64,000 nucleotides of DNA, from the NCBI RefSeq assembly GCF_022201045.2, contig NC_068559.1:26729501-26793500 (forward strand), written 5' to 3'. The translations under genes were made by a program, and so were the position numbers. Positions 11,760 through 22,199 of the stretch are shown piece by piece. This DNA is from Citrus sinensis (Eukaryota; Streptophyta; Magnoliopsida; Sapindales; Rutaceae). Numbering within the stretch: position 1 is the first letter of the stretch; the number at the start of each line of letters is the position of its first letter. The notes beneath the pieces were generated by a model. The model saw nothing but the letters and a program-made list of their open reading frames with translations. It ran no database searches and was not told where the DNA came from.

Positions 11760-12900
11760 TCATATTTTAAATATTTAAATCCTATAATATTTTACTTTTT
11801 AATATTTTAATCTTATAATTTTTTAACATTCTTACGTTATTAACCTATTATATGAGGATGCGTTGGACGGATTGTGATTCTCTCGTAATCTAAACGTTTC
11901 TAAATTTTTCAAAATTTTGTGCCATTTTATCTTTTAATGCTAGCATATGATTAAAATTTAACTTTTTTTATTTTTTTGATTTATTAAAAACTAATCCCAT
12001 AAGTGAATTTCGCTCAAGAATGGATCAGGTCATGAGTTTGGCGCCTTGCATGAGACATGTCTCGTGTTTGGGCTGAAACAATTGTCCCGTTATGCAAACC
12101 TGAGGGAGACGTTGCGTTTGCGTTTTTTTTTTTTTTTAAGTATTATAACAAATAAAAATAATTCGCAACTTAATTATATGTTATTCAATAATAGTGTAAT
12201 TTTATTTTTATATTATAATAATTAATAGATATTTAATATAAATTCAGTAAAACTATCTTTTATATTTTTTTATTGATTATATAAAAAATGAAAATATAAT
12301 TTTATATTATATAATAATAATTAAAATAAAATAAATAATTTAATAATTAATTTAAATAGTAAGTTCTTGGTATGAAATTTTAAACTCTGGAAAAGTCCAG
12401 AAAAATTTTAAAACTGTAAAGTTTAATAGTACTATGAAATTTTAAAATTTTTTTAGACTTTCCTGCACTTTAAAGTCTTAGATTAAAATTTTTCTATCAA
12501 TTTAAAATAAATACTAATAAATATTTAAACATGAATATATTTGATATTTAATATTAATGTTAATATAAAATAATAAAATAATATATTATTATATATAATA
12601 TAGTTCATACTCCACCAAATATGGTATTGCGTTATATGCATTATAATGGAATACAGCTACTATAATGCAATCTAGTATTCTAGTGTATCAAGCGCACCTT
12701 TAGTGTTGGGAAAATATAATATTAACGGTATTTATAGAGTAAAAGTTTCCCTTAAAAATAAATTGATGCAGTATCCGCGCTCGTAAAGAAAGGGAGTATC
12801 AAGTATGTTCTTCGGGCTAGTGACAAATATGTGTACTATTTGGGTGTGTTCTAAGAGACAATGGAGTCCAAAGTGGACAGCGTCAAATGGGTAAGGCCTT

Positions 12901-13250
12901 TTTTTTTTTTTTGAACTGATTAATCATCAGGTTACTGTATTACACAGAGATATATACAATTGTTATGACAACATGTTATTACACTGATATTTACAATCAG
13001 ATATATACATGAGACTTATATTATTACATTTTTATTCTATGAAGTACATGCCCATCCAAAAACCCATCACGGAGGAGGGATGTCTCTACTCCACTCGCAT
13101 TTCGTAAGGGAGAAAGACGTTATAAGAAGTCTCTACACAATTATATTTAATTGAGAGAGGTTGAGTTCGCAGGGACTCGAACCATTGCCCTCATAGTCAT
13201 ACTTAACTTTAAAGGTAATAGTTCACTACTGGACTACAAGCCCGAGTGGC
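12901..13250 (-). mobile_element. SINE (tRNA-derived) with 17-bp target-site duplication
   Basis: The minus-strand head begins at 13250 (CCACTCGGGCTTGTAGTCC). It carries an A-box-like TAGTCCAGTAGTG and a near-perfect B box, GGTTCGAGTCC, and ends in a poly-A tail seen as T12 at 12901. The 17-bp sequence CAAATGGGTAAGGCCTT occurs exactly at 12884-12900 and 13251-13267, so the insertion is well preserved. The tRNA-like head should not be annotated as a tRNA gene because it lacks an acceptor-stem pairing. Confidence 0.92.
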
Positions 13251-14924
13251 CAAATGGGTAAGGCCTTAAACACAGCAGCAACCAGCCTTTTTAATCACAC
13301 ACTCAATGCAAGCATTGCTGTCCTGTCCAGGTTCTTACGTACTATTATTGTCTTGTTGTATAACTACATTTACATGAAATATTTTGGGTTCATTCTCACG
13401 GTCCCACCCACTGTCACCCAAACCAAAACCAAAACCCAAGCCCATATTTGTTTGTATAGGCCTGGCTCACTCTCTAAGCTGCCCCATTTCCGACTTCAAT
13501 TCCTGTGTGTTGAATTTTCATGCATCAATCAACATGATATAAAAATTATGTACTTTTCTAGTCGTTCATGAAGAAGCATATAATAATAACAAGGTTATGT
13601 CACAGTCGTTAATAGTAGGAAGAAAATCACAAAGAATAGAAAATCCTCTTAATTCACAAAACAAGAGTCTATTGCCACTCTAGTCCTCAAGTCCTTTCTT
13701 TCTAGGGTTTCTTTAGTTTTCCTCTTCCTTTTTGAAGTAATTTCACAATTATGTAGATTTGCATATATAGAAGTTACATGAGTTGTGAAATTAAATAAAA
13801 TATTTACCATAACTTTTTGAATTCAAATAGACTTATAATTAATAGCTATTTTTTGAATTCAAACCAAAAGTATTACGTTTGGCAAAAACATAATTAAAAT
13901 TTTATCATGCACTAAAAAAAATAAAAAGTTTGGGTGTGAATAAAAAATAATAAGATATTTTCTAAATTTATATTTTATATTTCAATAGTAAATATCAAAT
14001 AAATGACTCGTTTGCCCATATTTTTTAATAAATTTTGGTACCAAGAAGGTTATTATGTATTGTCAAAATAATAGGGACTAATAATCTCTCAAAAATAAAA
14101 TTAAAAGGTTCATTTAGAGATTAGAAATGAAAAAAAAAAATCACCTACTAAACATCAACACTTACCTCATATTAATACTCCAATTTGGGTGATTTCATAT
14201 ACAAAATGCATTCACTATCAATTGAACTACATTCAAAGGACAAAATGATGGTACTCTACTCTCCCCCACCATTCCTTGATTACCTTAATGTTTGTGCATG
14301 TATCTATAATAAAGCACGATACTGTTAAACTAATTTTTTTTTTTTTGAAAGATGTTACATTAATATTACTTGAATGATTATAAAAATTATAGCGAAGATT
14401 AAGACAAAAGAAAAAAAATGTAAATTACTTTTGATATAGAAAGAGTAAATGTACAGTTTATTCACCCAAGTTTGAAAGAATTATTTGGATGAAAAAGGGT
14501 TTGTTTCTAAATTAACCGTTACCAACACTGAACAAACCTAAACAAATCTTTAGGAAATTGAACCACGACCAATCGCGCTCGCAGGCGTAGGTCGAAAAAT
14601 AACAAGGTGGGGTAATTTGTTAAGCTTTGATTCATCAGCTAGAATTTCTAATTCTACAAAATAATGTCATTTTCATGAATCTTGTCATATTCCTGAACGC
14701 ATGCAGATAATGTTGATCATACTAATAATGCAAATTGAAAAGAGGGTTCACGAAAAGGATCCACCAACTTCTTCTTCCGCAAAAATAAAACAAAACAAAA
14801 CAAAAAAAAAAAAAAAGTTTATTAGTGGCTAAACGCGTCTGAATCGATTTTTTAAGAGGGACTAAATATATATTCTCCATTCGATGGGTGCCACGAAGCA
14901 AACGAGTACGAAAGACGCGGCTCT

Positions 14925-14960
14925 GAAAAATTACCTGTCAATTTAAATGTCTTTCGCTTT
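14925..14960 (+). repeat. 36-bp direct repeat, copy 1
   Basis: The segment starts GAAAAATTACCTGTCAATTT and ends CTTTCGCTTT. It is identical to 15004-15039, about 700 bp upstream of the copy 3 start codon. Confidence 0.9.
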
Positions 14961-15003
14961 TGCGCACTCCACGTCATTTAGGAAAAGCCCCTTTTACTAC
15001 AGA

Positions 15004-15039
15004 GAAAAATTACCTGTCAATTTAAATGTCTTTCGCTTT
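15004..15039 (+). repeat. 36-bp direct repeat, copy 2
   Basis: This is an exact copy of 14925-14960, with a 79-bp period. It is either a recent local duplication or a repeated promoter segment of PG1-beta copy 3. Confidence 0.9.
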
Positions 15040-15599
15040 GACGAAGGGAAATAAGTTTTTCTTCGAGTCATGCTTGGGCACATGGGATGTGCTTGCTTTT
15101 CAAGACTTTACTGTATAAATGATACTTAGTTTTGAAATTGGATTCCTCTTTTTTTTTCTTTTTTTTTCTTGCATTTCAATTAAAAAATTGGAAATATTAA
15201 TGACATGGTTTAAAATTCAATTTTTTTTTTTTAACACCGGTCTAATAATTCTGTATAGACTACTTAAAAGGTTTAAAGATAAATTGACCTAATTTATCCG
15301 TTAAAGATCATGAATAATTTTCTGTATAGACTACTCAACAGCTGATGTCGTGTTTTCCTTTTTTTTTTTCTTTTTTTTTGGGGTCGAATATGACTATTAG
15401 CTGACTAATTAAGTATGTAACTTATTTTATTGCATTTATTTTTATTCAAATGTCATTTGTGAGATTTTAAAATCAAATGGAGCTATCATCGAATAGGCGC
15501 TTTGCCAGCAAGGCGTTCTTTAATCACGTTGAAAACCGAAATCCCCCATCTTAAATTAAAAGCAGTGAGCGAGCAGTGAACAGTGAGGTCTCAGTCTCA

Positions 15600-15608
15600 C
15601 TATAAATT
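15600..15608 (+). promoter_or_regulatory. Probable TATA box of PG1-beta copy 3
   Basis: CTATAAAT lies about 85 bp upstream of the ATG at 15685, a normal distance for a plant gene with a short 5' UTR. The assignment rests on position and sequence only. Confidence 0.6.
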
Positions 15609-15684
15609 TTTTCTATCTACAAGACCAACAAGCACAAAGCACACCAACATTCTCTCTCCCTCTGTTCTCTTCTGTAAAACAATA

Positions 15685-17743
15685 ATGCTTCACCTCCTGT
15701 CTTCTCCTCTCTTCTTCCTCCTGCTCTTATCCCTCTGTTTTCTTAATCATGTAAGCATTCGCTTCCAATCAAACACCACATTTGTTATTTATGGATTTTG
15801 TTCCTTCGCATTATCTTCATCTTCTTCTTATTATTATTTTTATTTTTATTATTATGTTTTCAATGATTTTTGTTTTTTTTTGTTTTTCGTTTTTGGTTTG
15901 TGCAATGCAGGTTAATTATTTGGGCGGCACCGAGATTTCAGACAGCATTGATATGAAACAGAATCCATTCACTCCAAAAGCTCACCTGATTCGATACTGG
16001 GACAAAGAGATCCGCAGCAATTTACCAAAATCTCCTTTTCTCCTCTCAAAGGCCTCTCCCTTAAACGCGGTGGACTCGGCGAGTTTCGCCAAACTCGCCG
16101 CCCAAAATGCTCTCTCTTCGGTCCTCCCGTCCTTTTGCTCCTCCGCCAAACTCTTTTGTTTCCCCGATTTATCCAACAGTCTTGAAAAACACGACACCGA
16201 CTCCAACTTTGCCCGTTACCTCAACAAGAACTTCACCAATTACGGCACCAGTCGAGTCGGCGGCGCGGACTCCTTCAAGAATTACTCCGACGGCGATAAT
16301 CTCCCCGTAGATTCCTTCCGTCGTTACAGCCGTGACGCCGTCGGCCACCACGATAAATTTTCCAACTATGCCCCTGGCTCCAACGTCGCCGACCAGAGCT
16401 TCAATACCTACGGCGCCAGCGCATCGGGTGGCGCCGGCAGCTTCAAGAACTACAACGAGGAAGTCAATGTTCCGCATCTCCGATTCACCAGTTACGCGTC
16501 GGAAGGCAACGGTCGGGCCCACTCGTTCACTACCTACGCCGAGAAGACTAACTCCGGCAGCGAAGAGTTCGCGAACTACGGGAAGAACGCAAACGGAGCC
16601 CCGAATGCGTTTACTGGTTACGGAAAAGAAACGAATGTGATTGGTTCGGGTTTTTCGAATTACGGCGAGGGGGCCAATGGGGCTAATGATAGTTTCACTT
16701 CCTACGGAGAAGATGGAAACGTTCCGAACAATAGGTTTAATAACTACGGCGCCGGTGGCAATGCCGCCGTTGAAAGCTTCTCTAATTACAGAGACCAAGC
16801 CAATGTTGGTGATGATTCGTTTCAGTCATACGGCAAGGATTCAAAATCTGGTAAGGTCAATTTCGCAAATTACGGGAATTCTTTCAACGAAGGTACGGAC
16901 GTGTTCAAAGGATATGGTGAGGCAGCCCGCGGGCAGACCGTAGGTTTCAAGATGTACGGAGTTAACAACACCTTCAAAGATTATGCAAAAAACGGCGTCA
17001 CTTTTGCGAAGTATAACAATGACAGTTCTGGTGTTCAAAATATAAAGAAACCGAGTGGCAGTTTGCTCAATAGGTGGGTGGAGCCGGGCAAATTCTTTAG
17101 AGAGTCCGTGCTGAAGAAAGGGAGCGTGATGGCAATGCCTGACATTCAAGATAAAATGCCCAAAAGGTCGTTTCTGCCCCGCACTATTGTTTCGAAATTG
17201 CCGTTTTCCAGTTCTAAAATTAAGGACATGAAGGAAATATTCCACGCTGTTGATAATTCGTCGATGGAGAGTATAATTAAAGAGGCGTTGGGCGACTGCG
17301 AGAGGGCACCGAGCGCGGGCGAGACCAAACGGTGCGTGGGCTCAGTGGAAGACATGATCGACTTTGCCACTTCCATTTTGGGCCGCAATGTGGTGGTCCG
17401 TACAACCGAGAATGTGAATGGGTCAAAGAAGAAGATCGTGATCGGATCCGTCAAAGGAATCAATGGTGGTAAAGTCACTAAATCAGTTTCTTGTCATCAA
17501 AGCTTGTTTCCTTATCTGCTTTATTACTGCCACTCTGTTCCTAAAGTTCGCGTGTATGAAGCCGATATCTTGGATGCTAACACGAAAGCCAAGATCAATC
17601 ATGGGGTTGCCATCTGTCACTTGGATACCTCAGCTTGGAGCCCGACCCACGGAGCCTTCTTGGCTTTGGGTTCGGGTCCCGGGAAGATCGAGGTTTGCCA
17701 CTGGATTTTTGAGAATGATATGACTTGGACCACCGCTGATTAG
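15685..17743 (+). CDS. PG1-beta-like BURP-domain protein, copy 3
   Basis: Exons are 15685-15750 and 15911-17743 (632 aa); the 160-bp phase-0 intron has a GTAAGC donor and a GCAATGCAG acceptor. Exon 1 encodes the signal peptide MLHLLSSPLFFLLLLSLC. A longer open frame reaching back to 15782 is intron read-through and should not be used as the start. The mature protein has NPFTPKAHLIRYWDK near residues 40-54, then 21 FxxY repeats to about residue 400. The linker MAMPDIQDKMP and a BURP domain with CH-X10-CH-X27-CH-X25-CH follow, ending TTAD. Gene structure and repeat number match copy 2, so the array arose by tandem duplication. The expected role is a wall protein associated with polygalacturonase. 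Confidence 0.95.
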
Positions 17744-20700
17744 CCATTTGGGTCAGTTCATGTGGACGTGGGTTCGAGCCATTTGCTAAGATAACTTAGC
17801 TGTGGGTCCAGCTCATGGCACCCCATCTATATAATTCAGCGTATGGATGACGATAAGAAGAATAGAGGCTGATTTATTAGTGCTTGTTAATGCAATTTTA
17901 TAATATATAATTTATATAAAATGTCAATTTGAGCACCAAACCAAGAGGAAGTGTACAAATGGTTAACACTTGGAATTGCTGTTGGTGGAGTGGATGGGAT
18001 GGGGAGGCATATTTCTCTTCTCTTGCTCTTACGATTGGTGGATACTTCCTCATCCTAATCTGTTGTTTTTTTTTTAGTGGTATTTTTCAAATATATATAT
18101 TAAAAATAAAATTCAGATACACTCAAGTGTAGAATTTCCACTTCAATGTGATATTTCTTCTTACCGCCTTCTGCATATGATTTATTGTATTTCAGCTGTT
18201 TTAGTTATATTTTGTACACTCTTGCAATGTAAGCGTTTAATAATTACACGAATTTACCCCATGGTCTTTAAATGGTAATAAAAAATTAGTATATCTGATT
18301 TTACGGCCCAGAAGTAGGTGGTCTATAAAGCTCCCAACGATCAAATCGATGTGTATGCGCATCCTGTAAAATTGTCATGCACAAACTATGATATGCAATT
18401 ATTCATGCGAAAGTTATGAGCCACCCAATTGCTAAGACCCAATGATTAAGACAACTAATTTTCACATGATCTTTGGAATAAGATTAAATTAAGCAAAGTG
18501 AGAGACGCGCTATGTGTTTGTTGAAAAAGGAACTGTGGAAGATTTCGTCAAGAGTTATCACCGACATTAAGCAAATACAGCCAGCGTTCAAGTAGGGTTT
18601 TTCCATTAAAACTTGACAATTATTTTATGGATTAAGTAAATATCCTATCTAGAAATTACGGATTCTGCCATTTTCACGAGATGGTGTCAATTTGCTCGAC
18701 GACGAAGATGGTGTTAAATCACCCTAACAGTGCATGCTAAAAAGACCGGTCACGGGATGAGTTTTAAAGGCTTCCTACAGCACAAGACAAAAACTTAGCG
18801 GCCAAACGCGTCAAATAATCAATACCCTCCATTTATTTTTGGGGGTTTTATTATTCTTTCATAAAATTTAGTGCTTTAAATTACAACATAGATTTGTTGC
18901 ATGTTGCCAATAATTCAATTCCCTAGAATGTTCGGCTATTATGCACTCGTGCATCCATCATTATATCTGGTTGTGATCAAATTCGGAGTAATTTTAGGTT
19001 CCTTCGAGTGCACCTTTACTGCCAGCAGCTATTCAGATTAAACATGAATCATTGATCAATCGCTCACCTTGTTGTTTATTATTAGCATTTATTTATGTAC
19101 GAGGAGACATTTCTCTTCCAAATTATGAGAGTCCGGTGGCTGGTGCCCAAAGGAAGAAAGAACAGGCGAACAGGACCTGATGCAAAATGTTGGGAAGATT
19201 TTGATCAGCCAACAAGCAGCTGCAACTGTTGTATCCACTCCACATATGTATAACTATAAACATCATGTGACTTAAAACAAGATAAGGTGGTCCTGGAACC
19301 ACCCAAATATTTTTAATCTAAAATTCCATGGAATAGGCCACGGGACAGCTATTATTTGGGCACTACCATATTTTTTAAATTAATGGAAAGGACTAAAGCA
19401 TTTCACTTGGCAAATAATGGCAATCCGTTCACAAGTATTGTACAAAAAATAGTTTGAACAAATAAATGATTTTCTAGAACTCAATTCACTAGAATTTAGA
19501 AATGTTATTTGCATATGATGATTATGATCCAATGACTCCTCAGGCTGAGCTTTGCAAACAATGCTAATGGTTCTAGTAACATGCTGCATCTGCAATCAAT
19601 CATATTTTTTTGAAATGAAAGCAAGTTTTTGCATGAGCGCTGAGGAATGAGTAGACACACTAAGCTTGGACTCCGAGCTTCGATGGAAGCTTTGAAAGTG
19701 CGGTTACGGACAAAATGATGTTGCTGCCTTGATAAGGCATCATCTCTCGGCTTCATTTTCATTTTCCAGCACATGTCTGCACGTTTTCACTCAGGTCTCC
19801 GTTGCTTGAAGTTCAATAACGATGCTAAAATGTTTTCTTTTCGGTTCGTAAGAATGTATAATTAAAGCTTGGCACAAGGTTCTCCTTTTTTGTGGATCCG
19901 GCATTTGCATAAATCGACTGGGCAATTTCTGCTGCCGCAAACTGCAAAAACACCTTTAATGAAAGATTGGAATAAAAATGCGAAAGAAAGAGACAAATGC
20001 ATCGATCATCATTCATCCATGTGCATTTCGTACCTGAAACAAATGTGTAGTCTTATTCTACCTATTTTTACAGACAAAATATCTGCAATAATTAGGACAT
20101 GACGTTTACCTATAATCCTCCGTATTTTCACAGAACTTCAATGTTAGTATTTATGGGCTACATTGTTTACTCTGCTCTGCAGCAATTTGATAAATGAAAA
20201 ATGAATTCTACTTCAACCATCAAATTAATTTTATTAATGTACCCTTCGTCCTGAGTAAACTAATGACAAAATTAAGATCTCTAAGTTGAATGCTTTGAGA
20301 GGAACAGGACTAGAAGCGGAGCATATTAAGATCAAATCAGAAATTGAAATGTCTATGTCTTCGAATAATCCGTGGCCGATCCCAGGTTGCCACTATATTT
20401 AAATATGCAAAAACTTCTCAGCGTAAAATGAGGCCCAGCAGAGAGCGAATTGCAGCATGAAAATGGGATTCTCTCAACCAACATGATGGAACAGGACCAG
20501 AACCAGGAGCACTGACACGGGCATTCAAATTCCATCAATATTTTGGTAGCTGTGAAACCCCTTAAAATAGGTCCTGTATTGATTGACAGTAGAGGTAGAG
20601 GAACCTCTTTCTGTTGTTTCTTCTTCACAAACTGATCGTACACGGTACTCGTAGGCTATACGTCATACGCACCCGCTCAACAAACTATTCTGTTGAACCT

Positions 20701-22199
20701 TAATTGCGCCATTATGATTTTACACTGTTTTTATTTCTCACAGAAATTGCTGATTTATTTCTTTGCTTTAACAACGTATATAGACCCGGCCCTTTTGGAA
20801 TAAAACACAGTATGGCATCATATTTTAGACAGCCACATTCATTTTGGGTCAGATTGCTGTCTGTCTAGCCAGCTTCTTGCTTTAAAGATAGAGATGGAGT
20901 TTAAGATCCTATTCTCTTTAATAGATGGTTGGTTTCTGATATCTTAGTAGTTGGGTCAATCCTAGCTACGTATAAATGCTGCAATGGAGCCATAATTGTT
21001 GTACAGTGATACAATTTATAGCTTCTACAGACATAGAATTGTTTTTAAAATTTGTGATGTTTAGGCTCTCTTGTATATCGGGAAAATTCAACGACTGTTC
21101 CAAAAATAAAAAATATTTTATACCCAACTCTGTCTTGTATGGCTTTTACGTGTTTAATCAAATGTAAAGTCTAATATAACGATTAGAATTTGAAAAATAC
21201 TAAGGAAAAAAAAGATGAGAGAGAATGGGCTGGATACAGAAAAAAATAAAATTTTCTCATCTTTCTCTCTCTTTAGCATTCCTCTTAAAAATTAAATTCG
21301 CATTTCGTAAATTAAATTCAATCCGTGTTTGGTTGTAAAAAATGATAGGAGAGGAAAGAAATGAAAAAGAAAAATAGCGAGAGAAAATGAGCGAAAAAAA
21401 AAGATCAATTTTATTTTCATTATTTGATTGAACATGAAATTTAACTTTTTCCTCTTATTTCTTTCTCATTTTCTCTCCTCTCTTCTCCTCTCTTTTTATT
21501 TTTTTCAAATCAAATATACCACCGCAATTTCTGCTTAAAAAAGTCTTGATCAAATGTGCGATCAATGTCAAAAGTAGGAAACAGCATGTGGTGTCATAAT
21601 CCAAAGCTCAAATTGGGTCGAAAAAGATTGTTACAAAGTGACAACACTTCAGCGTGCCTTCTACTCCATGTTCTATATAATGAGTTATAAAAATTTGCGA
21701 TCATATAGTTTTGACGGACCAATCTACGTTACAGAATCTGTAACGTACACACCCAATGGGAAGCAGCACAAGTGTCCTGAGGAGAGAGAACAAATGCAGG
21801 CAATAGGAGTTGGCTACAGTTGGATCTGTAACTTAGCCAGCTCCAGTTTTGACAATTGTCATGTGCTGCTCAAGACTAAAGTGCCTCCTCTGTTGTGTGA
21901 TTATATCCGAATAATAAGTACTTCTCTGAAATTGTTGAGACATCATCCCCGTCAATTCAAAATCACATAATTTGACTAATCACACTAGTGGTGGACTACG
22001 AATGTACTTATAGATAAATGGGCTGATCCATTCTTTTGACAGGCATAAAATGAGCCCGTATTGGTAGCAAAGAGGCCCATTAAGTTTAATGATCTGTGTG
22101 AATTTCAAGTCCAGAGGAAGCCCAAAAGCAGAACCATTACTTGGAGTTCGTTTGTAGCAGCGACCTCTGTTCTTGCGGCTTCTAAGCGCAGTGAGAAAC
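17744..22199. other. Intergenic spacer between PG1-beta copy 3 and the NFD6-like gene
   Basis: No gene is recognised. Several minus-strand frames (19380-20016 and 20353-20643) are short, match no family I know, and cannot be joined with confidence. A non-coding transcript or a decayed gene is possible. A foldback MITE-like element lies at 21325-21520. Confidence 0.6.
21325..21520. mobile_element. Short foldback MITE-like element
   Basis: The left end reads GTGTTTGGTTGTAAAAAATG and is followed by GGAGAGGAAAG. The reverse complement of the right end reads GGTATATTTGATTTGAAAAA and is followed by GAGAGGAGAAGAG. The purine-rich arms and TGTTTGGTT terminus resemble the larger element at 25934-26824. 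No clean target duplication was found. Confidence 0.45.

Larger units (their letters stand above)
10208..15684. other. Intergenic spacer between PG1-beta copies 2 and 3
   Basis: No gene is supported here. The spacer holds two minus-oriented SINEs (11553-11759 and 12901-13250) and a 36-bp direct repeat (14925-14960 and 15004-15039). The minus-strand frame at 11117-11386 is low-complexity and is not recognised. Very AT-rich sequence at 12140-12620 may be a further decayed element. The end holds the putative promoter of copy 3. Confidence 0.7.

Noticed and set aside
12100..12700. Possible hAT-like MITE around the very AT-rich block
   Set aside because: The ends (GACGTTGCGTTTGCG and AGGTGCGCTTGATAC) are only loosely similar and no 8-bp duplication was found.
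13190..13250. Possible tRNA gene from the GGTTCGAGTCC box
   Set aside because: No cloverleaf or acceptor stem. It is the head of a SINE with a target duplication and A tail.
15782..15910. Apparent N-terminal extension of PG1-beta copy 3
   Set aside because: It is intron sequence read in frame; the true start is the signal-peptide exon at 15685-15750 with good splice sites.
16169..16798. 209-codon open frame antisense to PG1-beta copy 3
   Set aside because: It mirrors the repetitive, GC-richer FxxY coding region. No start context, splice support or family similarity is seen.
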